Positions 1 through 8,273 of a stretch of DNA of 55,929 bases are shown piece after piece (within the stretch, counting starts at the first letter, position 1; every line of letters begins with the position of its first letter). Location: positions 1-55,929 of the IMG/VR virus record IMGVR_UViG_3300034101_000961; one strand, written 5' to 3'. The notes under the pieces are model-generated. The model did not search any database. It saw nothing but the letters and a program-made list of their open reading frames with translations, and was not told the DNA's origin. This DNA comes from a virus. The translations under genes and the position numbers were made by a program.

Positions 1-704
1 GCTTGACCATCAACCCCATCTGATGTTTGATCTGTCTTCAATCTGAAATAGGTTGATAACAGCTTTTGAGATGTCAGTTCTAACACTTGCTTTTCTAAAT
101 AACCAGGGCAGCCATATTCTTTATCTAGAGGATTCATACAATAATCTTCTAAATTAATATTATCACCACACTGACAGTCAGCAAACATGATCTCATTAGG
201 AACATCTTCTTCAAAGAAAGCAGAAATTCTAACAGCTTGTAATAGAGGATTATTTACATATAAATATCCTCCATTAGCAATCCAGTAGTATTGCTCATTC
301 TTGATGATTGGAAGTTTTAAGAGATTTAAATATCTATTGATAGTAACCTCTTTTAACTTTTTGCCTTGCCCACTCATAGCGTTTATTGAATAAACACCTT
401 GAATGAGGTATTGATAATTACCCTCGCAGATACGAGGAAGTTTATATTTTGTTCTAGCTACAGTACAAGGATCAACAAAATCACAACATTCAGAAATAGG
501 AACTTCTACCAATTCCAAACAAGGAATGGTAGTAAACAAAGTATCAGTAGCCCAAAGCTTTCTGAGATTTGTCTCACGTTTTACTAATAAAAGTGTGTTG
601 TTCTTAATCTCAGATGCAACCACTCTATCAGTGATTAAGTTATCTGTTGATAACAATTTGTGCATTGCACGTACATCTGAAACTAATTTCCTTAAAGTTG
701 CCAT
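1..704 (-). CDS. Virion structural protein, probable neck/tail component (partial)
   Basis: Open reading frame from the ATG at 704 running off the left edge; about 234 residues are visible and the C-terminus is missing. It begins MATLRKLVSDVRAMHKLLS. It is Cys-containing (for example SECCDFVDPC near residue 75) and has no membrane segment. Its start overlaps the stop of the metallophosphoesterase gene by one base (TAATG), so it belongs to the same leftward operon. Position in the tail/connector part of the late operon suggests a structural role. I do not recognise a named family; the function is inferred from context only. Confidence 0.6.
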   Translation of the reverse strand, partial: MATLRKLVSDVRAMHKLLSTDNLITDRVVASEIKNNTLLLVKRETNLRKLWATDTLFTTIPCLELVEVPISECCDFVDPCTVARTKYKLPRICEGNYQYLIQGVYSINAMSGQGKKLKEVTINRYLNLLKLPIIKNEQYYWIANGGYLYVNNPLLQAVRISAFFEEDVPNEIMFADCQCGDNINLEDYCMNPLDKEYGCPGYLEKQVLELTSQKLLSTYFRLKTDQTSDGVDGQ

Positions 705-1954
705 TATAAATACTGTTTGAATATATTTGTCATTCCCTCAGCTTGATCGATTAGGAATGCTGTCACTTCAGCTTTAGACATTGTGTGACCATTCTTATCA
801 TCCCAAAGGCTCTTAGCATTTGAGAAAGCTGGAATTTGGTAAAATTTAATACCGTTAAAATCATGACTCACTTCATGGTGCTTATCTCCTGTGAATATAT
901 AGAAGTTATGGTGGAATGACCATTGGTCTCTATATTCTATTGGAAACAGTGCTGCAAGTTTAGCTGGCTTAATCGCATCCCCATGATTGAACATTAATGC
1001 TGAATTGCCATAACTTACATACTTTCTGTATTTAGGAGAGCTATCAATTGTAAGTCTGTCTATATTTCTAAAATACGTTTGTAACCAGTTAACCATATGC
1101 CATCCTACAAACTCATCGTGATTACCAGCTACATACACCACATTAACATGTTTAGCGTATTGTAATAACATTGTAATCATTAACACCTCATGGTCACATA
1201 TATATTCAAATGAAGTGTGATATGTATGTGTATTCTGTTGAGGAGTTCCTTTTGTAGTTGCATTGGTGTATTCACTATTAAACTCATCTGAGCCAATAAT
1301 GTATGTTATTTCTTCTAGGTTGTTTGAAAGTTGAGCTTGTGCAGCTATCACTTCCACCTTATACATAATCTTAGCTAGTCTATCCAGTACATTGTTATCA
1401 CCATCTACATCCCATTTGTTTAAATGAGAGTCTTGTTTGTTGATAACTAACATACCGTTTGGTCTCTCTGGGTCAAACTTAGGACTCATAACTTCCTGAC
1501 TAACAGGCTGATATGAAGCTAAAAAGTCCACAAAGCTATCTTGAAAAACTTGCTCTGCAGACTTCTTCGCTAGCCAGGCTTTAACCTGCCAATGGGGATT
1601 TCCACCATTCCCCCAGAAGTTCTGTACATATTTAGTTATTTCCCATTTATCTGTGTCTATGTGACACTTCTCAATTAGTTCATCTAAGCTCTTAACCTCT
1701 TCGCTAAAGTTAGCTACCACCTCACCAACACCTTTGCTGATGTCCTCTGTAAACTTAACTATTACATTCTCTAGTTCAGAAATGTAATTTCCAACCTCAG
1801 CATCTTCCTCACTCTTCTCTTGATTTCTTAATTCTTTTAATAACTCGTCAACCTCAAACTCTGTAATTCCAAGCTTATCAGCATAGAATTGTTTACTCTT
1901 TTTCCAATGTAGAATCTCTTCTAGCTGTTGTAGCAATGATTGGTTTTCAGACAT
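704..1954 (-). CDS. Calcineurin-like metallophosphoesterase
   Basis: A 416-residue protein with the ordered metal-binding motifs of the calcineurin-like phosphoesterase superfamily: D..H in KQDSHLNKWDVDGDN (about 173-187), SDEFN (about 222), the hallmark GNHDE (about 277), HGD (about 325) and a GDKHHE variant of GHxH (about 357). The first 60 residues look like a helix-turn-helix or coiled region with an acidic linker. Members cleave phosphodiester or phosphomonoester bonds using two metals; the substrate cannot be told here and could be DNA or nucleotides. It has its own promoter (1983-2014) and a terminator upstream, so it starts a new transcription unit inside the tail region. Superfamily is secure, role is not. 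Confidence 0.88.
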   Translation of the reverse strand: MSENQSLLQQLEEILHWKKSKQFYADKLGITEFEVDELLKELRNQEKSEEDAEVGNYISELENVIVKFTEDISKGVGEVVANFSEEVKSLDELIEKCHIDTDKWEITKYVQNFWGNGGNPHWQVKAWLAKKSAEQVFQDSFVDFLASYQPVSQEVMSPKFDPERPNGMLVINKQDSHLNKWDVDGDNNVLDRLAKIMYKVEVIAAQAQLSNNLEEITYIIGSDEFNSEYTNATTKGTPQQNTHTYHTSFEYICDHEVLMITMLLQYAKHVNVVYVAGNHDEFVGWHMVNWLQTYFRNIDRLTIDSSPKYRKYVSYGNSALMFNHGDAIKPAKLAALFPIEYRDQWSFHHNFYIFTGDKHHEVSHDFNGIKFYQIPAFSNAKSLWDDKNGHTMSKAEVTAFLIDQAEGMTNIFKQYL

Positions 1955-1982
1955 ATATGGTTTAATTTAGTTAAAATTGCTG

Positions 1983-2014
1983 TAAAGGTACGAACTAATT
2001 TTGACATTTACAAA
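1983..2014 (-). promoter_or_regulatory. Bacteroidota-type promoter for the metallophosphoesterase unit
   Basis: Reading the minus strand: TTTG (2014-2011), 20 bases, then TACCTTTA (1990-1983). This fits the -33 TTTG / -7 TAnnTTTG promoter of Bacteroidota with one mismatch at the last base. Transcription would start near 1976, about 20 bases before the ATG at 1954. Confidence 0.65.
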
Positions 2015-2069
2015 ATTTTATTAACCAATTTAATTATATAGATTAATCAATTTGATTAGAGTTTAAACA

Positions 2070-2098
2070 AAAACCCCCAGCCTAGAAAGGCCAGGGGA
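2070..2098 (-). terminator. Intrinsic terminator after the 177-aa Thr-tract protein
   Basis: On the minus strand CCCC-TG-GCCT-TTCT-AGGC-T-GGGG forms a two-part GC stem followed by GTTTTTG. It lies between the stop at 2139 and the promoter at 1983-2014, separating two leftward units. Confidence 0.7.
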
Positions 2099-2100
2099 TA

Positions 2101-2130
2101 CCTTGTAAAACCAACAAAACAAGGTTTTTG
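2101..2130 (+). terminator. Weak plus-strand hairpin with T-run
   Basis: CCTTGT (2101-2106) pairs with ACAAGG (2119-2124) across a 12-base A-rich loop, followed by TTTTTG on the plus strand. No rightward gene precedes it, so it may only stop antisense transcription, or be part of the 3' end of the leftward transcript. Confidence 0.3.
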
Positions 2131-2138
2131 TTATTATG

Positions 2139-2672
2139 TTAAGGACACGCTGTTGTAGCAACAATGAATCCACCATTATCTACTTGATAGCTATCTGCAC
2201 CAGCACCTTGAGAGTACCATTGGTTACCTCCCACTACAGGAGTTACTCCACATTCACCAGCTACCCATAACCTTGTAGGGGCTAGAGCATTATCAGTATC
2301 AAATAAAGTTAAGCTTCCTAAATGAGCACATGCAGTGGTATTAGAAGGATATAAATTTAATTGCTGACAAGGAGCAGCTGTAGTGGTTGTAGTTGTTGTA
2401 GATGTACTAGTACTAGTAGTTGTGGATGAACTAGTAGTTGTAGTTGTTGTACATGGCACTATAGATATATCTGTATAGTTTGTACATGTTCCTGTAGACA
2501 TAACACGAACGATTGTTGTGCTAGTTGGAACCACTGTAGATGTATATCCAGCCAATAGGCTAGATTTTGCCACACCTGTCTCAAATGGTGTAGAATAAGA
2601 ATCTACATTTGAATATAGACTAAATGATCCTGTTGAAGAACCAGCTGTCGTTAATGTAATTAATACCGTCAT
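2139..2672 (-). CDS. Virion protein with internal Thr/Ser-rich (mucin-like) tract
   Basis: 177 residues. The N-terminal 70 residues form a Thr/Ser/Val-rich beta domain (MTVLITLTTAGSSTGSFSLY). A run of about 28 Thr/Ser residues follows (about 74-100), ending in AAP. A second small domain with Cys residues then runs to the C-terminus (ends IVATTACP). No signal peptide or membrane segment. It is the last gene of a cluster of tail or fibre proteins and is followed by a terminator. Among the five Thr-tract proteins of the window this is the only one with a domain after the tract. Likely a fibre or decoration protein; exact role unknown. Confidence 0.7.
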   Translation of the reverse strand: MTVLITLTTAGSSTGSFSLYSNVDSYSTPFETGVAKSSLLAGYTSTVVPTSTTIVRVMSTGTCTNYTDISIVPCTTTTTTSSSTTTSTSTSTTTTTTTAAPCQQLNLYPSNTTACAHLGSLTLFDTDNALAPTRLWVAGECGVTPVVGGNQWYSQGAGADSYQVDNGGFIVATTACP

Positions 2673-2684
2673 ATTATAGGTTTA

Positions 2685-3095
2685 TTAAGGAATTGTAGTT
2701 GTAGTGGTTGTTGTTGAAGATGTACTAGTTGTTGTTGATGTAGAACTAGATGTTGTAGTTGTTGTTGTAGGAGGAATTGTTGTAGATGTAGTAGTTGTTG
2801 TGATTGGACAAGAGTTTACCAATGTACAGAACATCACCTTTAAAGATGGATTCTGATTGATTACAGTGATAAGAGTTTGTACTAATTCTACAGGATCAAT
2901 TGCATTATCTAGTTTCTGTAAAGCTAATGTCAATATATCCCCTGTATCAATTCCTGAATTAGGAAGACTTGGGCCATTATATTGAACGGCTGATGTAGGA
3001 ACAGGATAACCAGCGAATGCTCCATTATTACAATTCTGTGGATAATAGGCATTCACTGTATTCTCAAAGCAAGGTGTACCAGGTACGCAAGCCAT
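2685..3095 (-). CDS. Virion protein with C-terminal Thr/Ser-rich tract
   Basis: 136 residues. The N-terminal half is Cys-containing (MACVPGTPCFENTVNAYYPQ). A short module resembles the tail-collar protein encoded next door: a Y.GP.....I.TGD.L pattern at about 38-57. The last 37 residues are almost only Thr and Ser, ending TTTIP. It lies 12 bases from the next gene, in the same operon. Probably a tail or head-fibre adaptor; inferred from neighbours and composition. Confidence 0.68.
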   Translation of the reverse strand: MACVPGTPCFENTVNAYYPQNCNNGAFAGYPVPTSAVQYNGPSLPNSGIDTGDILTLALQKLDNAIDPVELVQTLITVINQNPSLKVMFCTLVNSCPITTTTTSTTIPPTTTTTTSSSTSTTTSTSSTTTTTTTIP

Positions 3096-3114
3096 TATAG
3101 TTTAATTTAATCGA

Positions 3115-4218
3115 TTAAGGAATGTACATGATATAGTAGCAAGCACGTACAGGTTGGATGTTAGCATGACCTAATCCACCACCTGTATTGCTAATTGATG
3201 CAGTTATACCTGTAGTAGCACTTGCTGTGTATTGAGGTCCTGTTAGTGCTGGATCACTATTTGATAATTGTGTAGCCACACATTGTGTTCCACCAGAGTC
3301 ATCTGTAGTTCTGTTACCTCTAAAGATAGAGCTACCAGGAGCATGTACGTGACCAGGGTCAGTAATTACAATAGGATGTGAGTGTGCAGGAATTTGTGTA
3401 CTGTTTAACGTTACAGTGTTAGCACCACCACCATCTCCAAGAGCATAGTTAGGATTACCAACATTAGCAGGATTAACAGCAGCATCTAGAGCTCCACCAC
3501 CTACACCAACAATAGCACCTACAGGAACACGTCCTCTTTTATCAGGAGTTCCGTTTAAGCCATTACATAGATAGATTTTCTCCCAATCAGTTCCAGTAAT
3601 ACCAGCACCTGTACTATCAAACTTACCTGTAAGACTACCGTAGTATTCTACAACAGAATAAGGAACCATACGGTTATAATACTTAGTGTTAGTTCCAACA
3701 CTGGCTAAATATGCAGCAATTAGAGAGTTTAGATCAGCAAGTTTTACGTAGTTTGTATTTACATTTAAACCTAATGCTGTTAAGTCTGCTGCTACTGTAC
3801 AAAGTTTTGTAATAACAGCTTGTAAAATAGCATGTGTGTCAGAAGAAGCAGTTACACCTGTAAGACAACCTATTGAGTAATCTGCATTCAATACAGCAAT
3901 ATCAGCAGCAACTGCAGTCACTTGAGTTTGTAAACTACAAACAGATTTAACTAGTGCTGTAAATAATTGAGTAGAATTAGGAGAAGTGATTCCTGTTAGG
4001 AATCCATTAATAAGAGCACATTTATCACCAGAAGCAATGGTTATAACATCACCTGTACCAACTAATAATGGAACAAGTTTGTCTGTAATCATTTCTTCTA
4101 CATGAGTTAATGTATCTCCTGTAGTAATATTTAGAGCAGAAATAGTTGGACCTGTATATCTAACACATTGATCAGATACAATCTCAACACATCCATTGAA
4201 GCAGTTTGTACAAGACAT
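3115..4218 (-). CDS. Tail fibre/tail collar domain protein
   Basis: 367 residues. The N-terminal part (about 25-50) shares a YTGPTISALNITTGDTL module with the 136-aa neighbour. The middle is helical. The C-terminal 190 residues form a phage tail-collar-like domain: a GxxTGKFD...GTDWEKIYLCNG opening, the Gly-rich DKRGRVPVGAIVGVGGG segment, the conserved IPAHSHPIVITDPGHVHAPG metal-binding-like His motif, and a GHANIQPVRACYYIMYIP ending. Such domains sit at the tip of tail fibres and take part in receptor binding. Tail-collar assignment rests on these motifs and is fairly secure. Confidence 0.85.
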   Translation of the reverse strand: MSCTNCFNGCVEIVSDQCVRYTGPTISALNITTGDTLTHVEEMITDKLVPLLVGTGDVITIASGDKCALINGFLTGITSPNSTQLFTALVKSVCSLQTQVTAVAADIAVLNADYSIGCLTGVTASSDTHAILQAVITKLCTVAADLTALGLNVNTNYVKLADLNSLIAAYLASVGTNTKYYNRMVPYSVVEYYGSLTGKFDSTGAGITGTDWEKIYLCNGLNGTPDKRGRVPVGAIVGVGGGALDAAVNPANVGNPNYALGDGGGANTVTLNSTQIPAHSHPIVITDPGHVHAPGSSIFRGNRTTDDSGGTQCVATQLSNSDPALTGPQYTASATTGITASISNTGGGLGHANIQPVRACYYIMYIP

Positions 4219-4226
4219 TTTATAAA

Positions 4227-4493
4227 TTATTTATGAATTAAGAGTTTTACTTTACTTGCTATCATCTTCACAGTAAAGTGACTAGCGTAGTCAGAGTTAC
4301 AGAACTTGTAAGTCAAGATCCTTTTATAATTTAGTAAGTCACCAATTACAACCCCTGGCACAGGATAGTTTAAAGAGAATACGATATTGTTATATTGATT
4401 GTTTGCTAAACTTGTTAACTTGCAATCAATATCAGCTAATAGTACAGGAATAGTTGTACAATCAATACAGTTTGTAAGCCTTGGTGATAACAT
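4227..4493 (-). CDS. Hypothetical protein in tail operon
   Basis: 88 residues beginning MLSPRLTNCIDCTTIPVLLAD. Contains CIDC near the N-terminus and a basic C-terminal end (KVKLLIHK). Eight bases separate it from the tail-collar gene. Not recognised; a small structural or assembly factor is plausible from position. Confidence 0.6.
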   Translation of the reverse strand: MLSPRLTNCIDCTTIPVLLADIDCKLTSLANNQYNNIVFSLNYPVPGVVIGDLLNYKRILTYKFCNSDYASHFTVKMIASKVKLLIHK

Positions 4494-4605
4494 TTTTTAT
4501 TTTTTGAGTTGCTTGCTTCAGCTTGTAGTTACATGCTGAACATAAGCCGTTAATTAATTGACATCCACATCCTACTTTGATGCCACAGTCTCTACAGTTT
4601 GCCAT
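4462..4605 (-). CDS. Small Cys-rich (zinc-ribbon-like) protein, 47 aa
   Basis: Translates from the ATG at 4605 to a 47-residue peptide beginning MANCRDCGIKVGCGCQLING. Cysteines at about 4, 7, 13, 15, 22 and 25 (CxxC, CxC, CxxC) suggest one bound zinc, followed by a Lys-rich tail. It starts one base after the stop of the 185-aa gene and overlaps the next gene by 32 bases, which fits the dense operon. Function unknown. Confidence 0.6.
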   Translation of the reverse strand: MANCRDCGIKVGCGCQLINGLCSACNYKLKQATQKIKNVITKAYKLY

Positions 4606-4606
4606 T

Positions 4607-5164
4607 TTATTGGAAATTAATTATGTAGTTATTTCCTGAACAACCACAATTGGTTTTAATAAAGTTATTAAGCATTCTATCTGCTTGTACATACAGTTTG
4701 TTAGAAGTATCTACAGCACAGTTGTTAGCTGCAGCAATAGAACCCTGAATCATGTAGTATACACTATTTAAGTCAACCTTAGCTTGTGTCTTGATAGCAA
4801 GATCACATTCCATCATATCAAGCTTCATGAAAGCATTGTCAAACTTCTCTTGTAATTGTTCAACACGAATGATGGTTTTGGTAACAAAGTTCAGATATGC
4901 AGGAGCAACAGAGTATGTTAATGTATAGATTCCATCAGGTAGAGGAATCAATGGAGCTCCTACAACACTAAGTCCTAATGATGCTGAATTAAGTATATTA
5001 AAGTCATTAACGTTGAATGGTACAAATACAGGTGCAAATCCAGGCATTGTTACTTCAAGAGTTGGAGAAGTAACAACAGGAGGATCTGTATCATAAGTTG
5101 ATGCATCAGCCACACCTAATGTTAATGTATTATAAGTTGGTACTACCAGTATATCTAAGGTCAT
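4607..5164 (-). CDS. Hypothetical virion protein
   Basis: 185 residues beginning MTLDILVVPTYNTLTLGVAD. The first 100 residues look like a beta-sandwich (alternating Val, Pro, Tyr, Thr). The C-terminal 85 residues are helical with Cys at about 119, and the end (CGCSGNNYIINFQ) has a CxC pair. Context is the tail/fibre operon. Not recognised; structural role inferred. Confidence 0.65.
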   Translation of the reverse strand: MTLDILVVPTYNTLTLGVADASTYDTDPPVVTSPTLEVTMPGFAPVFVPFNVNDFNILNSASLGLSVVGAPLIPLPDGIYTLTYSVAPAYLNFVTKTIIRVEQLQEKFDNAFMKLDMMECDLAIKTQAKVDLNSVYYMIQGSIAAANNCAVDTSNKLYVQADRMLNNFIKTNCGCSGNNYIINFQ

Positions 5165-5180
5165 GTCTTTAAAATAAATA

Positions 5181-5219
5181 TGCCAGAGGATTTGAGAAAT
5201 ATCCTCTCACCCTCTGGCA
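5181..5219 (-). terminator. Strong hairpin between structural genes
   Basis: TGCCAGAGG (5181-5189) pairs perfectly with CCTCTGGCA (5211-5219); an inner GAGGAT/ATCCTC stem competes with it. The minus-strand sequence after it is TATTTATTTTAAAG, only a broken T-run, so it may be a partial terminator, an attenuator or an RNA-stabilising element between the 379-aa and 185-aa genes. Confidence 0.5.
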
Positions 5220-5247
5220 TAGGTTATATGATTCTACTTGTATTCTA

Positions 5248-6387
5248 TTAAGGAATCAAAGTAGTTGTTGTTGAAGTACTAGGCCAAACAGTAGTTGTAG
5301 TAGAAGTTGTACTTGTGATAGGACCGCTATCATCAGTTACAGCACCTAAAGCAGCAACTAAGATTGCCTCGATTGTAGCAGTTGCACCACTAGGAATAGC
5401 AATGATAACAGTGCTATCTTCAATGATGTAATCACCCCACTTGTAAGCAGATTTGTCATACTCATTGAACTTAATGTAATAAGTGTCATAAGTAGTACCA
5501 TCAGTTACCCAAGACTCAAAGTTCTCGTTGTAACCAACCATTCTGTACAAATGCTTAAGGTAACCAGCTTGGTAGCTATAGAAGTTTTTCTCTAATTGCT
5601 TGATCTCATCTGAAGTACCAGATACATAAGAAGCACGTTGAGTAACTACAGCCTCAGCAACGATGTTACAATTGTCAGCAACAATGAAGTCAGCAGTTGT
5701 AGCTGGTCCACTGTATACGAAAGTACGGAAGTACATACGATCGTATTCCCAAGGGAATGCAGCAACATCACATGGTTGACCATACTTAGTTAATGGTTTA
5801 CCAGAGATAACTAGTTTAGCACTAGCATTGTTACCAACTCTTTGGAATTGATAGAAGGTATCAAAGCTAATATTGTCAGGGTTGTTACCTGGAGCCTCTT
5901 GTCTGAACTTTAAGATAGCTTGATCGATGAAAGCAGGAACATCAACATCTGCACATGGATCGCCACCACACTCTAAACAAGGAGCAACAACTGTAATAGA
6001 ACGGGTGAAACCGTTGAAATACAATGTGTCAATGTAAGAAGAATGAGCACGTAATGTGAATGTTACAACATCACCTGGTTTAACGTTAAAGTTACTAATT
6101 TCAGTTACTTGGTTAGCAGCAACTGGATTACCAACAACTTTATACCACTCACTAACTTGGGCAGAAGCAATCTTGTCAGAACGCTTAGAACCTTGTAAAT
6201 AAGTGTTTGTTCTACCTTGAGCTAAATAGAAATACGGTTTAGCAGCAATGTTACCTGCATTAGCTACAGTGTAATCGCTTCTAAAAATACCAAACTGACC
6301 TGCGGTCAAGTTTTGCGTAGAACCAGAGCTAGGTAGAGTGTTTCCTACTGGAACTACGAAGAGCGTAGTTAATGAAAAATCAGCCAT
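5248..6387 (-). CDS. Major structural/tail protein with C-terminal Thr tract
   Basis: 379 residues. An N-terminal beta domain (about 1-135; MADFSLTTLFVVPVGNTLPS) is joined by a Cys-rich linker (CLECGGDPCADVD, about 137-149) to an alpha/beta domain with many aromatic residues. The protein ends in a 25-residue Thr/Ser tract finishing TLIP. It follows the connector genes in the order capsid, two connector-like proteins, this protein. That is where a head-fibre, tail-tube or other abundant structural protein usually lies. I cannot name the family. Confidence 0.7.
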   Translation of the reverse strand: MADFSLTTLFVVPVGNTLPSSGSTQNLTAGQFGIFRSDYTVANAGNIAAKPYFYLAQGRTNTYLQGSKRSDKIASAQVSEWYKVVGNPVAANQVTEISNFNVKPGDVVTFTLRAHSSYIDTLYFNGFTRSITVVAPCLECGGDPCADVDVPAFIDQAILKFRQEAPGNNPDNISFDTFYQFQRVGNNASAKLVISGKPLTKYGQPCDVAAFPWEYDRMYFRTFVYSGPATTADFIVADNCNIVAEAVVTQRASYVSGTSDEIKQLEKNFYSYQAGYLKHLYRMVGYNENFESWVTDGTTYDTYYIKFNEYDKSAYKWGDYIIEDSTVIIAIPSGATATIEAILVAALGAVTDDSGPITSTTSTTTTVWPSTSTTTTLIP

Positions 6388-6416
6388 TTTTTGTTTTATT
6401 TAAATTGTGAAAATAA

Positions 6417-7148
6417 CTATTCGTTTGTCTGAATCCTAAACTGAGCACTTTGAACTGCAGATTGATTCTCTGTATACATCGCTAGGTTTTGAACTGTTAA
6501 GTCTAACAACTCATCTTCCAGGTATGTTTCTAGTTCACAGTCTTGATCGAAAGAGTCCTGTCCGTCTAACATAACATATCCAGTTTTATTAATATACTTA
6601 GGATATCTCATGTATGATATGTATATCTTCTTAGGTGTAAATGTACCGTCAGTAAATATAGAAATCTCATCAGAAGTTAGGAGGTTGAACGTTTCTTGAT
6701 ATTCAAACGATGGTTTGTAATGGGTATTGTTTAAGCAGAATTGCAAATCGCTATGCTTAGCCAAGTCTCTATTAATCCATATTTGTCTATCCTTACATCT
6801 ACCCTTATCTGCAAGTACATAACTATCTACATAGAACATGTACTTTGGATCGAGTTGATCTAGTCCAGCCGACCATTGATTTAATTCAGCATTCTTGATT
6901 GTTAAGTCAAGAGGTTGTTTATTGTAATCTACAACCAGATTTTGTAAGTCTTCATAACGCTTTTTGAAAGCATCGAGACCTAGACCAGAAATTGTGTTTT
7001 GACCGTCAACCTTCTGTTTAATCAACTTGATCTGAGCTTCATTCAAAGCTAAAATCTTATCTTCTAAGTTAATTTGTTGATGTTCGTTAGTTGATAGTTT
7101 ATTTAGTTTCTGGTCAATTTTATATAATAAACTATCTACGGGTATCAT
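6417..7148 (-). CDS. Head-tail connector/neck protein (putative)
   Basis: 243 residues. The N-terminal third is predicted coiled coil (KIDQKLNKLSTNEHQQINLE). The rest has mixed strands with a conserved-looking KKIYISYMRYPKYINKTGYV stretch (about 178-197) and an acidic region (CELETYLEDELLDL). Its start overlaps the stop of the 322-aa gene by four bases (ATGA), implying coupled translation. Position two genes after the capsid suggests a neck or head-completion role; the connector assignment is inference. Confidence 0.65.
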   Translation of the reverse strand: MIPVDSLLYKIDQKLNKLSTNEHQQINLEDKILALNEAQIKLIKQKVDGQNTISGLGLDAFKKRYEDLQNLVVDYNKQPLDLTIKNAELNQWSAGLDQLDPKYMFYVDSYVLADKGRCKDRQIWINRDLAKHSDLQFCLNNTHYKPSFEYQETFNLLTSDEISIFTDGTFTPKKIYISYMRYPKYINKTGYVMLDGQDSFDQDCELETYLEDELLDLTVQNLAMYTENQSAVQSAQFRIQTNE

Positions 7149-8113
7149 ACAGAAGCTATTTTCTTAGTTTTTAATTTTCCTTCCAAGGTTAATAATTCGT
7201 CTTGGTTATCTTCATCAGCAAGGAATTTAACTAAATCATCTTCATCCTTAGCAATCTCAAATTCACCTTCGTACACCTTACCATTAGGTTTTAAACGATA
7301 TACTGAGTGAGCGATAGCTTGCTTAACCAAGTCTTTAATATGGAGTAAGTTTTCCTTCATATCTGCAAATCTGCTGAACACCTCTACAGGGTTTAAACCA
7401 GCATGTTTACCATTCTTGAATTCTGTTTGTTTTAATAGGTTATCTACCTGATTGTATACAGATTCTTCTTTAGTGTCTTCTGTAACAGGTAATCCTAACA
7501 ATCTTGCCACTTTACGCTTCTTCTCTGGAGTCATTGCATCAAACTTGACAATAGCCTTGTTGATCAATTGTTTCTTCTTGAATATCACTGCATTCTCAAT
7601 TTCATCATCAGCAACGTAAAATTGTGTATCTGCAGGAACTTCACCACGCTCCCAAGCCTGATAGCTAGAGGCAATTGTTGGATGAACTCTCAACCAAGCA
7701 AATGCTAATTCCTGAAAAGGATTAGAGAAATCAAAGTAGTTATCACCATCCATTAACTTAACAGCTTGTACATGTAATGTATCATCTGTAGATGTAGACA
7801 ATCCATAGTTCCAGAAACTAGAACGAGGACTTAAATCAACATCACCTAACGCAGATTCAAGTTTTTTCTTAAGTGCTGTAACTCTTTCAACTTCCATTTC
7901 TCTTTCAAGACTGTCACCCATTCTACGAATGTATGCAGCATTTGGATCTAATCCAGTTCTGTACTGACCATCAAGTTCCTTGTAAGGATACTTAAATACA
8001 CCTGTTCCAGGGATCCTGGTTAAACCTTTTTGTGCAAGACCACCTTGCATGGTTTGCAACTGAGAGTTGTTGTAATCTTTCTTTAGTGTAGAGATTTTTC
8101 CTATCTTACCCAT
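7145..8113 (-). CDS. Head-associated structural protein (putative)
   Basis: 322 residues beginning MGKIGKISTLKKDYNNSQLQ. Mostly helical with charged stretches (EREMEVERVTALKKKLESAL, about 71-90) and an acidic C-terminal third ending in a basic KLKTKKIASV. No known catalytic motifs. It is the first gene after the major capsid gene, separated from it by a structured 160-base spacer (8114-8273). Its A-rich leader AACAAAAACAACTACAT precedes the ATG. Probably a virion protein. Confidence 0.65.
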   Translation of the reverse strand: MGKIGKISTLKKDYNNSQLQTMQGGLAQKGLTRIPGTGVFKYPYKELDGQYRTGLDPNAAYIRRMGDSLEREMEVERVTALKKKLESALGDVDLSPRSSFWNYGLSTSTDDTLHVQAVKLMDGDNYFDFSNPFQELAFAWLRVHPTIASSYQAWERGEVPADTQFYVADDEIENAVIFKKKQLINKAIVKFDAMTPEKKRKVARLLGLPVTEDTKEESVYNQVDNLLKQTEFKNGKHAGLNPVEVFSRFADMKENLLHIKDLVKQAIAHSVYRLKPNGKVYEGEFEIAKDEDDLVKFLADEDNQDELLTLEGKLKTKKIASV

Positions 8114-8145
8114 ATGTAGTTGTTTTTGTTTGGTTTATTTTTGCA

Positions 8146-8249
8146 GATGGGTTCTCAGCGAAGAGAGTGCGATACAGACACATAATCTGTACCCATCCAT
8201 CTGTGTGAGAAGACTCCCCCACTTGGAGCAGTGGGGGGGAATTCTTCTC
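8146..8249 (-). ncRNA. Structured spacer RNA downstream of the capsid gene
   Basis: Two stem-loops in tandem. GATGGGT (8146-8152) pairs with ACCCATC (8191-8197) and encloses a small ACAGA/TCTGT hairpin. GAGAAGA (8207-8213) pairs with TCTTCTC (8243-8249) and encloses CCCCCACT/AGTGGGGG. There is no T-run after either on the minus strand, so this is not a simple terminator. It may stabilise the capsid mRNA 3' end or set expression of the next gene. Confidence 0.5.
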
Positions 8250-8273
8250 GGTAGGTTATGCCTAATCGTTAGA

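Noticed and set aside
2374-2452. Repeats that look like a CRISPR array or microsatellite
   Set aside because: They are in-frame Thr/Ser codon repeats inside a gene, with no spacers.
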